A DNA stretch of 64,000 nucleotides from CAXQZM01 sp965229645. Its GTDB lineage: Bacteria; Pseudomonadota; Alphaproteobacteria; UBA7985. Location of the stretch: NCBI GenBank assembly GCA_965229645.1, contig OZ245893.1, positions 992,001 through 1,056,000 on the forward strand. Reading direction: 5' to 3'. Under the pieces are notes generated by a model. That model saw only the letters and a program-made list of their open reading frames with translations. It made no database searches and was not told where the DNA came from. The position numbers were made by a program, and so were the translations under genes. This document shows positions 49,237 to 57,078 of this stretch, in pieces (within the stretch, counting starts at the first letter, position 1; the number at the start of each line of letters is the position of its first letter).

Positions 49237-50304
49237 ATGACTTCCCCCCCCCGCGCCCTCAAGACGGCCCGCTCAAAGACGCCCCGCATCTTGCTGACGG
49301 GCGGGGCGGGCTACATCGGCTCGCACACTGCGATCGAGCTGATCCAGCAAGGCTACGACGTTCTGATCTTGGACAATTTCTGTAACGCCCATCGTCAGGT
49401 CTTGACCCATATGGAGCGCTTGGCGGGGTGCCCGATCCCCCTGGTCGAGGGGGATGTGCGCGACGCGCAGCTGCTCCAAACCCTGTTCGCCGACCATCCA
49501 ATCGACGGCGTTCTGCACTTTGCAGGGTTGAAAGCCGTCGGGGAGAGCGTTGCCAAGCCCGCGCTCTACTACGACGTCAACGTTGGCGGCGCGCTGACGC
49601 TGATCCAGGCCATGGCGGCGGCGGGTGTGGGCGCGCTTGTCTTCTCTTCTTCCGCCACCATTTACGGCGAGCCTGATGTAGTACCGCTCAAGGAAAGCGC
49701 GCCAGCGCGGCCCGAAAGCCCCTATGGCCGCTCAAAACTCTGGGTTGAACAGATCATGGCCGATACGGCCACCGCCTTGCCAGCAGGTGCTTTTTTGGCC
49801 CTGCGCTACTTCAACCCCGTCGGCGCGCACGGCAGCGGGCAGCTCGGCGAGGACCCGTCGGGGACCCCGAACAACTTGTTCCCCTACATGGCGCAGGTGG
49901 CGAGCGGTCGTCGGCCCGCGCTGACCATCTTCGGCGACGACTACCCGACGCCCGACGGCACGGGGGTGCGCGACTATATCCATGTCGTCGATTTGGCGCG
50001 CGGGCACGTTGCGGCCCTAGCCCATGTGCTGGCCAATCCCCGCCTCGGTTTTGAGGCGATCAATCTGGGGACGGGCACGGGGCATTCGGTCTTGGAGGTC
50101 TGCGCAGCGTTCGAGCGCGCATCGGGGACCGCGATCCGACGGCGCACGGGCCCACGCCGCGCAGGGGACGTGGCCGCCTATTGGGCCGACCCCGCCAAGG
50201 CAAGGCAGGTGCTAGGGTGGCGCGCCGAACGCGATCTTGCCCGCATGTGCGCGGACGCCTGGCGGTGGCAGCAAGCCTATCCGAACGGGTATGGTGGTTC
50301 CTGA
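49237..50304 (+). CDS. galE: UDP-glucose 4-epimerase
   Basis: This 355-residue SDR-type epimerase interconverts UDP-glucose and UDP-galactose. It has the NAD motif LLTGGAGYIGSHTA, catalytic Ser in FSSSATIYG, YGRSK and RYFNPVGAH, and GTPNNLFPYMAQVA. The start is chosen at 49237; an ATG at 49192 is also in frame. It is divergent from tRNA-Trp. Confidence 0.93.
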   Translation: MTSPPRALKTARSKTPRILLTGGAGYIGSHTAIELIQQGYDVLILDNFCNAHRQVLTHMERLAGCPIPLVEGDVRDAQLLQTLFADHPIDGVLHFAGLKAVGESVAKPALYYDVNVGGALTLIQAMAAAGVGALVFSSSATIYGEPDVVPLKESAPARPESPYGRSKLWVEQIMADTATALPAGAFLALRYFNPVGAHGSGQLGEDPSGTPNNLFPYMAQVASGRRPALTIFGDDYPTPDGTGVRDYIHVVDLARGHVAALAHVLANPRLGFEAINLGTGTGHSVLEVCAAFERASGTAIRRRTGPRRAGDVAAYWADPAKARQVLGWRAERDLARMCADAWRWQQAYPNGYGGS

Positions 50305-50388
50305 GGCGGGCTTAAATTAATCGATTTGGCCAAGCCATCAGTTTGGCCAATAGCAAGAAAACAAGCCAGGATCGAACGAGGCCATAAA

Positions 50389-50817
50389 ATGACGACGGAT
50401 ATGTCTCCCCCGGAAAAAAGACCTGTACGGCTGAGCAAGGCACCCCGTATTCGACGAGTTTATTGGTGTGATTTCCCCAAGGACGCCCACAAGCCCGAGT
50501 TCTGGAAATTGCGTCCAGTGGTGATTATCTCAAGGACTGCAAAGTTCTATGGTCTTGTCAAAGTCGTTCCATTTTCCACAATGCCTCAGCACGACAAACT
50601 CAATACACATGAAATGCCGTCACCATTCGACAAAACCCTTAAGGCTTGGGCAATATGCAACTACATCGCGACTGTCGCCACCTCGCGGCTCATACAGGAC
50701 AGGCTCGGCGTTCCGCTGGTGGAACAGACCGATTTTGATCAAATCGTCCAAAAGGTCTTTGCCAGTCTCCCTGACAGAAAAAGGGCTGCTCCAAAGAGCA
50801 ACCCTTCGGAACGGTGA
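50389..50817 (+). CDS. PemK/MazF-family toxin-like protein
   Basis: This 142-residue protein has the PemK/MazF pattern: RIRRVYWCDFP, RPVVIISRT and KVVPFST. Such proteins are usually sequence-specific mRNA endonucleases of type II toxin-antitoxin systems. The ATG at 50389 follows GAGG; an earlier in-frame ATG at 50326 is less likely. No antitoxin gene is visible up- or downstream, so it may be an orphan or a non-toxic relative. An inverted repeat at 50802-50809/50841-50848 (8-bp arms, CCCTTCGG) at its 3' end may terminate it. Confidence 0.75.
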   Translation: MTTDMSPPEKRPVRLSKAPRIRRVYWCDFPKDAHKPEFWKLRPVVIISRTAKFYGLVKVVPFSTMPQHDKLNTHEMPSPFDKTLKAWAICNYIATVATSRLIQDRLGVPLVEQTDFDQIVQKVFASLPDRKRAAPKSNPSER

Positions 50818-50979
50818 CACAAGGCCCCGCTCGCAATTCCCCGAAGGGAAACGGTGACGGCAAGCCGCCCCGCATGTCTATGCTTGAGAGTGCAAGTAGT
50901 TTCATCGTCAAAAAATGTAAAGCACAAAAGCCCTTCTAAGGTTAGTCAAGTGACTATGCCCTCAACCTTATCTGGCAAC

Positions 50980-52170
50980 CTATCCCGCATCCTGGGCGGC
51001 GCGCGGGCCTGCGGTTTGGTGGAGGAGGGCGCATAGGGGGATAGCCAGCGCGCCCATGGCGGCCATGGCGAGGAAGGGGGTGGTTTGGCTGGTTTGGATG
51101 AACTGCGCGGCGACGACTTTGGCGGTGCCAAGGCCCAGACCGACGGAGATGGCGGGCATGAGCGCTTGTGCGGCACCCAGCTGTCCCTCGGGGACGCGGC
51201 GGCGCAGGAAGGCGAGCGAAATGAGGTGGGTCAGGGCGAAGGTGAAGACATGGAGGCTTTGGACCAGCAAGAGCAGCCCCCACCCGTGCGCATGGGGCCA
51301 GAGCAGCCAGCGGACCAGGGCCGCGAACCCGCACACGGCGAGCAACGGGGCCGCCCGCGCCTCGGTCAGGGCCTTGGGCGCCAGCACAAACAGGGCGATC
51401 TCCACCACCACGCCCCAGGCGATCAGCGTATAGATCTGCCCCGAACCGAAGCCCCAATCGCGCCAAATCGGCACGGCGTAGATGTAGTAGGCGCCGTGGG
51501 ACCCATGGATCAGCATGATGATGGCGTAAAAGAGTAAGAAACGCGGCTGCGCCAGCAGCTGGGCGAAGGTCATAAGCCGCGCGCGCAGCGGCGTCAGGAC
51601 ATGGACGGGATGGGCCGGCAAAGCGAGCAGCGCGCCGCCCATGGCGAGGACAAAGCCCACGATCAGGGGGTAGAACAGGGCCGAAATTTGCGCCTCGGTC
51701 AGCGTTGCGGTGAACAAGATGATCAAAGCAAAGGCGATGGACCCGAGCGCGCGGACGCGGGCGTAGGGCAAAAGATCGCGGCTAACGTAGGGTTGCAGGT
51801 GGGTGTCGACCAAGTTGGTCAGAGGCATGAAGGCAAAGGACATGAGCGCGAGCGCGAGCGCGAAACCCCAAGGCTGGTCCGCCAGCCCCAGCAAGCCGTA
51901 ACCCAGGACCGAGATGAGGAAAAAGCCCGCGTACAGGCGTCGATTGAACCCGCGCCAGTCGGCCAAGAGGCCCGCAAGCAAAATCCCGACGACGAAACAC
52001 AAGTCGGCCGACCCCTGCAAGCGCCCCGCCAGCGCCGCGTCGATGCCGCGCGTGCCGAGCCAGCCCGTCATGTTGAACAGCTGAAAGGCGGTGACGGAAA
52101 AAAAGAAGGTATAGAAGGTCGCGGCGGCGGCGGCTGTTTGCCGAGACCGCGCCGCCCAAGAGCGCGTCAT
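50980..52170 (-). CDS. MFS transporter (phenylpropionate-permease-like)
   Basis: This 396-residue membrane protein has about twelve hydrophobic segments and resembles the HcaT/phenylpropionate-permease type of MFS protein (GRLQGSADLCFVVGILLAGL; RVRALGSIAFAL; GSHGAYYIYAVPIWRDWG). Substrate is unknown. Its ATG lies 13 bp from the end of a MITE, so its promoter and ribosome-binding region (AAGGCGG) sit against or inside the repeat. Confidence 0.85.
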   Translation of the reverse strand: MTRSWAARSRQTAAAAATFYTFFFSVTAFQLFNMTGWLGTRGIDAALAGRLQGSADLCFVVGILLAGLLADWRGFNRRLYAGFFLISVLGYGLLGLADQPWGFALALALMSFAFMPLTNLVDTHLQPYVSRDLLPYARVRALGSIAFALIILFTATLTEAQISALFYPLIVGFVLAMGGALLALPAHPVHVLTPLRARLMTFAQLLAQPRFLLFYAIIMLIHGSHGAYYIYAVPIWRDWGFGSGQIYTLIAWGVVVEIALFVLAPKALTEARAAPLLAVCGFAALVRWLLWPHAHGWGLLLLVQSLHVFTFALTHLISLAFLRRRVPEGQLGAAQALMPAISVGLGLGTAKVVAAQFIQTSQTTPFLAMAAMGALAIPLCALLHQTAGPRAAQDAG

Positions 52171-52182
52171 GGTGACCGCCTT

Positions 52183-52429
52183 GTACCAACGGCGAAAAAA
52201 GTTGACACTTTTTTCACCGTTTTGTGTCTCACGGCAGAAACGCTTCGCGTTTCGGCTTTTTGGGTAACGGTCTCTACTCGCTCGCTACGCTCGCTCAGCC
52301 CGACCGCAGGACGGGGCCTTCGCTTATCCCCCAAGGCGCGTGTCCGCTATTCTCGGGGCCGCTACGGGGGCCGCAGTCGCGGCCCTTATACCAGCGAACA
52401 TAAGAGTCATTCCAGATCGCCGCTGGTAT
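52183..52429 (+). repeat. ATACCARCGG-family MITE, long form (247 bp)
   Basis: It starts GTACCAACGG (first base changed) and ends CCGCTGGTAT. It includes the terminal stem-loop with a GAC loop, the CTCGCTCG-rich insert and the mini-hairpin. It lies between the starts of the MFS gene and the end of rhlE and forms the upstream flank of the MFS gene. Confidence 0.88.
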
Positions 52430-52476
52430 TATCTTCACTGCGTCGTGTTCAAGGCCGCGCTCAAGTCATGGCCGCG

Positions 52477-53799
52477 CTAAAGCTTGGAAGCGGTCAAGTC
52501 CTGAAGCGGGCCCGTTGCGGGGCGGAGAACGTACGCGGGAATATGGTTTTCAAAGACTTTCTTGGCTTTCTGCACCAGGGTTTCGTCCATGGCCCATCCC
52601 GCGAAGATGAAAGGCACGGTTTCGAGGCCCGTGCCCTTGCCTTGGGGCTTGGGGGCCCGATCCACGGCGGCCTCGCGCGCGATGGTTTGGCCGATTAGGG
52701 CCTCGATGGCCTCGACCTGTTCCGCCTCGGACGGGCTGGCGAGCGTCACCGCCTGCCCCATCTTGCCCGCGCGCCCCGTGCGGCCGATGCGGTGAACATA
52801 GTCCTCGGCATGAAACGGCACATCGAAGTTGACCACAAGCGGCAGATCACTGATGTCGATGCCGCGGGCCGCAACGTCGGAGCAGACCAGGACCTGGACC
52901 GCCTTGTCCTTGAAAGCCGCCAATTTTTCGAGCCGCTTGGGCTGGGGCATGTCGCCGTGCAGCGGTGCGGCGCGGTAGCCCTTGGTTTGCAAAGTGCCGA
53001 CCAGATCGTCGATGTCGCGCTTGCGATTGCAAAACACCAGGCATTGCGGCCCGTCGGGTTTGCCTAGGACCCCTGCCAAGGCCTTGCGCTTGCCCCGATA
53101 GGCAACCTCGATCAAGCGCTGGCTGATATTGGCGCTGGTGCTCGACTGGCGCGCGACCTCAACCTGCTTGGGATTGGTCAGGAACAGATCGCATAGGCGG
53201 CGAATTTCGGGCGCCATGGTAGCGCTGAAAAACAGCGTCTGCGGCTTGCGCGCCTTGCCGCCCTGCACCAGGTGGGCAATACGCTCAATATCAGGGATGA
53301 AGCCCATGTCGAGCATACGGTCGGCCTCATCGACCACGAAAATTTGAACATCGTTCAGCAAAATCGCCCCGCGCTCAAACAGGTCGAGCAAGCGCCCTGG
53401 GGTTGCAATGAGAACATCGACGCCTTTGCGCAAGACGTCTTCCTGATCGCGCATGGACTCGCCGCCGATCAGCAGCGCCATGGTCAAGCTGTGATTGGCG
53501 GTATAGGCCTCAAAATTCTCGGCGATCTGCGCGGCCAGTTCGCGCGTCGGGGACACGATCAGGGACCGGGGCATGCGCGCGCGGGCGCGCCCCTGGGCCA
53601 GCACGTCGATCATGGGCAGGACGAAGGCGGCCGTCTTGCCCGTCCCCGTCTGGGCGATCCCGATCAGGTCGCGCCCCATCAGGACGGCGGGGATGGATTT
53701 GACTTGAATGGGGGTGGGGTGGCTGTACCCTTTGGCGTTCAGAGCGTCGAGGAGCGGATCGGACAGACCCAGGTCGACAAAATTGGCAGATTGATCCAA
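52477..53799 (-). CDS. rhlE: DEAD-box ATP-dependent RNA helicase (RhlE-like)
   Basis: This helicase of about 440 residues has the Q motif (PTPIQVKSIPAVL), motif I AQTGTGKTAAF, PTRELAAQI, DEAD in VVDEADRMLDMGF, SAT in FFSATM and HRIGRTGRAG. It remodels RNA or ribosome precursors. The start is uncertain: the TTG at 53799 begins close to the conserved FVDLGLSDPLLDAL; the longer frame to 53973 runs into a broken regulator gene and is rejected. Confidence 0.9.
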   Translation of the reverse strand: MDQSANFVDLGLSDPLLDALNAKGYSHPTPIQVKSIPAVLMGRDLIGIAQTGTGKTAAFVLPMIDVLAQGRARARMPRSLIVSPTRELAAQIAENFEAYTANHSLTMALLIGGESMRDQEDVLRKGVDVLIATPGRLLDLFERGAILLNDVQIFVVDEADRMLDMGFIPDIERIAHLVQGGKARKPQTLFFSATMAPEIRRLCDLFLTNPKQVEVARQSSTSANISQRLIEVAYRGKRKALAGVLGKPDGPQCLVFCNRKRDIDDLVGTLQTKGYRAAPLHGDMPQPKRLEKLAAFKDKAVQVLVCSDVAARGIDISDLPLVVNFDVPFHAEDYVHRIGRTGRAGKMGQAVTLASPSEAEQVEAIEALIGQTIAREAAVDRAPKPQGKGTGLETVPFIFAGWAMDETLVQKAKKVFENHIPAYVLRPATGPLQDLTASKL

Positions 53800-54183
53800 G
53801 CTATGGGGTCCCTGGTTTCGGGTGGGATTAGGGTTGGCCGTGCCAACGCCAGCGGTCCTTAGGCGCGCTTGCGGCGAAAGTAAAGCTGGGTTTGGGGATG
53901 GCACCTCGCCTTTAAGGGTAACCTTCCTATCGCAACTCAAGCCGTAGTTCGCGGCCAACCACCCTAGCAACACGCGACAGAGCCGCGAGGCTTACTTTGT
54001 CATTGTCGGGATCCAGCACCCTATCGAGCTGGGAGCGACTCGTCTCGAGTTGCTTTGCCATTTCGACCTTTGTCAAACCTTGCTGCGCCATGGCCGATGC
54101 CAACTGAAAAGCAATGACGCGCTTGATTGCCCGCTGGGTCGTCGCTTCGAAGGTGCCTTGGTCTTGGAGGAAGTCGTTATAGT

Positions 54184-54603
54184 CTAGGCGTTTTGTTTTG
54201 ATTCGAAATTTTGTTTGATAATATGCTCTAAGCTCTGATAGGTTGTTCGAATTTCTTCCTTTATGTTTGCCCAGGTATGTTCGATGGGGTTGAAGTCTGG
54301 AGAGTACGGGGGAAGATATTCTAGTGTATGTCCAGCCCCATGTATTGCCTCTTGAATGTCAGTTCTTTTGTGGAACGAGGCATTGTCCATAATAATAACT
54401 GCCTTATGGGGTAGAACAGGCAATAGATCTTCAACAATCCATCGGTGAAAAATATCACTATTGATGTTGCAATCGCATAGCCAACAGGAGATCAGTACTT
54501 CATTCAAGATTGCTCCAATTGCATTGGTTCTCTTTCTGGGATTCCAATTATGGACGCCGTAACACCGTTCACCGCGAACTGAATAGCCATGTGTGCGCGG
54601 CAT
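54184..54603 (-). CDS. IS630-2 transposase, DDE part
   Basis: This frame encodes the DDE endonuclease domain: YIDEAGF just upstream in the same frame, VIIMDNASFHKR and LPPYSPDFNPIEHTWANIK. The frame continues upstream past the listed ATG at 54603 to join frame A at the A8 run (54723-54730 on the plus strand). Joining needs a +1 (or -2) shift, giving about 279 residues. The three acidic residues are present. Confidence 0.85.
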   Translation of the reverse strand: MPRTHGYSVRGERCYGVHNWNPRKRTNAIGAILNEVLISCWLCDCNINSDIFHRWIVEDLLPVLPHKAVIIMDNASFHKRTDIQEAIHGAGHTLEYLPPYSPDFNPIEHTWANIKEEIRTTYQSLEHIIKQNFESKQNA

Positions 54604-54655
54604 ATCATGGGCAAAACCCGCTTCATCAATATAAATCAGGGGGCGGCCTTCGCTC

Positions 54656-55024
54656 TTATAGACCTCGATCTTGCTCTGAAATGCAGCACGCTTTGCGGCG
54701 TCTGCTGAGGGATGATGTAGAGTTTTTTTTATAGCTGACGTTCATGCGCTTCATTGCATCACATATGCCACGGGCACTTACGCCAAGGCGCTCAGCTCGT
54801 TCACGATGATAGGCGTCAGGAAAATCACGGATATCGCGACCCAATCGATGAAGATCTATCTTTAACCATGGACGCTTCTTAGTTCTCATGGGATCACTAC
54901 GTTTGGACCAGCGCACTAAGGAGGCTATTCCTACTCGAAAGCGTTCCGAGGCTTGTGCAAACGTCAAACCTTCTTTCTCTTTGATGGACAAAACATGAAG
55001 ACGAAATTCTAGGGGATAAGTCAT
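54656..55024 (-). CDS. IS630-2 transposase, N-terminal HTH part
   Basis: This 122-residue frame begins MTYPLEFRLHVLSIKEKEGL and has an HTH (LTFAQASERFRVGIASLVRW), typical of small IS630 orfA proteins. The frame passes through TAT-AAA-AAA-AAC, then degrades into non-conserved sequence and stops, while the DDE part lies in another frame. The stretch from SYKK onward in this frame is the shadow. Confidence 0.83.
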   Translation of the reverse strand: MTYPLEFRLHVLSIKEKEGLTFAQASERFRVGIASLVRWSKRSDPMRTKKRPWLKIDLHRLGRDIRDFPDAYHRERAERLGVSARGICDAMKRMNVSYKKNSTSSLSRRRKACCISEQDRGL

Positions 55025-55160
55025 ATCTCAATATAACCAATTTATAACGCCTTGGCTATAAGTACTTCGCCCGCCTTCCCTGGCTCGCCAATGTTCATGG
55101 TTCCAGTCCGGCAACCGCCAGTTCGTGTTTTGGGGGCGGTGCGTTCTGCGGGCAGTTTCG

Positions 55161-55200
55161 ATGGCGGTGTTCTAGAGTCCCGACATCTCCTCACGATGTC
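55161..55200. repeat. REP-like fragment related to 46834-46873
   Basis: Forty bases match the inner part of the REP-like element at 46801-46898 with about five mismatches, including the hairpin GACAT...ATGTC. The outer TGGAT arms are missing. It lies between the broken XRE gene and the IS5-type element and may have been cut by the latter. Confidence 0.7.
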
Positions 55201-55284
55201 ATCTACCTTTTGACCTGCTTCATAATTAGTTGACTTAAATGATTTTCTTTGCGTTGGCCCAATTTTCATGGGTATGTACGGATC

Positions 55285-55593
55285 ATGAAAGCTCTGAAAA
55301 TCCTCAAAAAGCAACCTCGTCTGTTTTACCACCTCTCTGGGATCAGCTTATCTGATTTTGAGCAGCTCGTTTTGGAGGTGAAACCTCTCTGGGAAGCCCC
55401 TAATCTCCGCCGCCTTTCTCGAGAGGACCGAAAGCGAGCAATTGGCGCTGGTCGTCGCTACCGATTAGGGTTCGAGGAGATGCTTCTTCTTTGTCTGATT
55501 TACTATCGAACTTACATCAACCATGAGTTTTTGGGACTCATTATTTGGGGTTTCAGACAATACAAGCATTCGTGCTACAAATACGATCTCTAA
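55285..55593 (+). CDS. IS5-type transposase, N-terminal frame
   Basis: This 102-residue frame (start ATG 55285, MKALKILKKQPRLFYHL) has the helical N-terminal domain common to DDE_Tnp_4 transposases: SGISLSDFEQLVLEV and RKRAIGAGRRYRLGFEEMLL. It shifts at FLGLI, where the catalytic part continues in the +1 frame. Whether the shift is programmed or a mutation is not clear. Confidence 0.75.
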   Translation: MKALKILKKQPRLFYHLSGISLSDFEQLVLEVKPLWEAPNLRRLSREDRKRAIGAGRRYRLGFEEMLLLCLIYYRTYINHEFLGLIIWGFRQYKHSCYKYDL

Positions 55594-56140
55594 ACTCCTT
55601 GCAGGTCATTTTAATATGCCCGAGCGCAAAGTCCGCTTAAGCGAAGAGGAAAAGCAAGACCTTCTGTATCTGATTATTGATGGCACCGAACGCCCGATCC
55701 AACGTCCCAAGACAGCGAAGAATCGCAAGTGGCACTATTCGGGCAAGAAAAAGCGCCACACTCATGTCCATCAGATTGTCACTGACAACAAGGGACGTAT
55801 TCTTGCCTGTGGGCCCGCTCAGCAAGGACGAAAACATGACAAGAAGATTTATGATGATAGTCAACTGGAGAAGCCGCCAGATACTCTAGTTTTGGGGGAT
55901 CTGGCATACCAAGGTACCTCATGCGAAGTGCCGATAAAGAAATCAAAAAATAGACCACTTAGCCGTAAAGATAAATCCTATAATCGTTGGTTTAACTCTA
56001 TGCGTATAACAGCGGAGCACGCAATTGGTAGAATGAAAAAATTCAACATTCTCTCCGATATTTCCAGAGGAAATCGTCATGAAAATATGATTGCAAGAAA
56101 TATTGCAGGCTTAGCGAATATGAATTTGAAAATTTGCTGA
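55523..56140 (+). CDS. IS5-type transposase, catalytic frame
   Basis: This 205-residue frame continues FGVSDNTSIRATNTI and holds LIIDGTERPIQRP, VLGDLAYQGT and AEHAIGRMKKFNIL, the three acidic positions of the DDE_Tnp_4 fold (D, D, E). The first residues up to about SLFG are in the wrong register for the protein; it should be read as a continuation of the upstream frame. Confidence 0.8.
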   Translation: MSFWDSLFGVSDNTSIRATNTISKLLAGHFNMPERKVRLSEEEKQDLLYLIIDGTERPIQRPKTAKNRKWHYSGKKKRHTHVHQIVTDNKGRILACGPAQQGRKHDKKIYDDSQLEKPPDTLVLGDLAYQGTSCEVPIKKSKNRPLSRKDKSYNRWFNSMRITAEHAIGRMKKFNILSDISRGNRHENMIARNIAGLANMNLKIC

Positions 56141-56299
56141 AATTTAGAGGTAGGGAGAAGACCGTCTCCAATTTTTCATGCTATTGAGAATTCGGGGCTT
56201 TTGGGTTGCGCGCTTCCCTCCGTATGTCCGCTTTGCCCTCAAACGGCCGTCGTAGAAAGTCCTGAGATTTTTTGCCCTTGCCGCGCTGGCGGCTTGCCT

Positions 56300-56412
56300 C
56301 TATGGCCCGAGTTCCACAAACCTTCCTGCCAAGCTCTCTTGTGGTTCAACAGACTGAGGGGTTGGCTGACGGCGGATCGAACTTGGGGCACCAAGCACCG
56401 CCTGAGCCATAG
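56300..56412 (+). promoter_or_regulatory. Candidate S6:S18-type leader of rpsF
   Basis: The leader can form an outer stem CTATGGC (56300-56306) with GCCATAG (56406-56412), just before the GGGAG ribosome-binding site. Inside, GGCGG (56371-56375) pairs with CCGCC (56398-56402), and CTTGG (56382-56386) with CCAAG (56391-56395) around GGCA. A helix with an internal loop next to a CACCG segment resembles the S6:S18-binding leader known from many bacteria. The remaining part of 56141-56423 shows no gene. Confidence 0.4.
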
Positions 56413-56423
56413 GGAGTGACAAC

Positions 56424-56816
56424 ATGGCTTTTTACGAATGCATTTTCCTTGCGCGTCCCGAGCTTTCGACCGCGCAAGTTGAGACGCACGCTGAGGCGTT
56501 CTCAAACCTCATCATCGAGGCGGGCGGCGAGGTGCAAAAGACCGAGTTCTGGGGTCTTAAGACCCTGGCGTACCGCGTGAAGAAGAACCGCAAGGCGCAT
56601 TATGTGATGCTCAACCTCATCGCCCCAACGGCGGCCATGGAGGAGATGCGCCGCGTCATGTCCCTGAACGACGACATATTGCGCGACCTGACGACCCGGG
56701 TTGATCGATTTGAAGACGGCCCCTCGATCATGATGCGCAAAGCCAAGGAACGCGAAGAACGCCAAGCCCAAGACGGTGGCCGCTATGCCTCAGGCCGCGC
56801 GTCGAGCAACGGTTAA
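56424..56816 (+). CDS. rpsF: 30S ribosomal protein S6
   Basis: This 130-residue protein binds 16S rRNA together with S18. It starts MAFYECIFLARPELS and has the typical TEFWGLKTLAYRVKKNRKAHY and LNDDILRDLTTRVD stretches. GGGAG lies before the ATG. It is followed by rpsR and rplI at close spacing. Confidence 0.97.
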   Translation: MAFYECIFLARPELSTAQVETHAEAFSNLIIEAGGEVQKTEFWGLKTLAYRVKKNRKAHYVMLNLIAPTAAMEEMRRVMSLNDDILRDLTTRVDRFEDGPSIMMRKAKEREERQAQDGGRYASGRASSNG

Positions 56817-56830
56817 GGAGCCAGACGAAG

Positions 56831-57061
56831 ATGAAAAAACCGTTTTTCCGCCGCAAGAAATCTTGCCCCTTTTCTGGGCCCAACGCGCCGCTGATCGACC
56901 ATAAGGATGTGCGGCTGCTCTCGCGCTTTGTTTCCGAGCGCGGCAAAATCGTGCCCGCCCGCATTTCCTCGGTTTCGGCAAAGAAGCAGCGCGAACTGGC
57001 CAAGACCATCAAGCGGGCGCGCTACCTCGCCTTCATGCCCTATAACGATAGCCAGCGATAG
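56831..57061 (+). CDS. rpsR: 30S ribosomal protein S18
   Basis: This 76-residue protein starts MKKPFFRRKKSCPFSGPNAP and has ARISSVSAKKQRELAKTIKR and RARYLAFMPY. AAGGAG (56815-56820) precedes the ATG and overlaps the rpsF stop, so it is coupled to rpsF. It partners S6 in the small subunit. Confidence 0.97.
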   Translation: MKKPFFRRKKSCPFSGPNAPLIDHKDVRLLSRFVSERGKIVPARISSVSAKKQRELAKTIKRARYLAFMPYNDSQR

Positions 57062-57078
57062 ACCACAGGAGCCGCCTT

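Larger units (their letters stand above)
54180..55058 (-). mobile_element. IS630-family insertion sequence (IS630-2), 879 bp
   Basis: The ends are TAGTCTAGGCG and, inverted, TAGCCAAGGCG. The target TA is duplicated (54178-54179 and 55059-55060). It carries two minus-strand frames. Its ends and its transposase differ from IS630-1, so it is a separate, smaller member. Its AT-rich composition contrasts with the host. Confidence 0.9.
53927..55098 (-). pseudogene. XRE-family regulator (HigA-like antitoxin) split by IS630-2
   Basis: The N-terminal part (55098 down to 55061) encodes MNIGEPGKAGEVL and the C-terminal part (54177 down to 53927) encodes NDFLQDQGTFEATTQRAIK and an HTH with MAKQLETSRSQLDRVLDPDN. 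Removing IS630-2 and one copy of the duplicated TA joins both parts in frame as a 96-residue XRE-family protein with the expected NDFL and LDP signatures. The type is common as antitoxin. No toxin gene is visible upstream; that side is taken by a REP fragment and an IS5-type element. Confidence 0.85.
55285..56140 (+). mobile_element. IS5-type (DDE_Tnp_4, HARBI1-like) element, coding part; ends unresolved
   Basis: Two overlapping frames encode one transposase. Candidate outer limits are about 55200 on the left and 56180 on the right, where GTAGGGAGAAGACCGTCTC is a possible end, but I could not find a convincing matching inverted repeat at the left. The region is more AT-rich than the host genes. 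Confidence 0.65.

Noticed and set aside
56201..56419. 72-codon frame upstream of rpsF
   Set aside because: It covers the candidate structured leader, has no ribosome-binding site or family and lies directly against the rpsF start.
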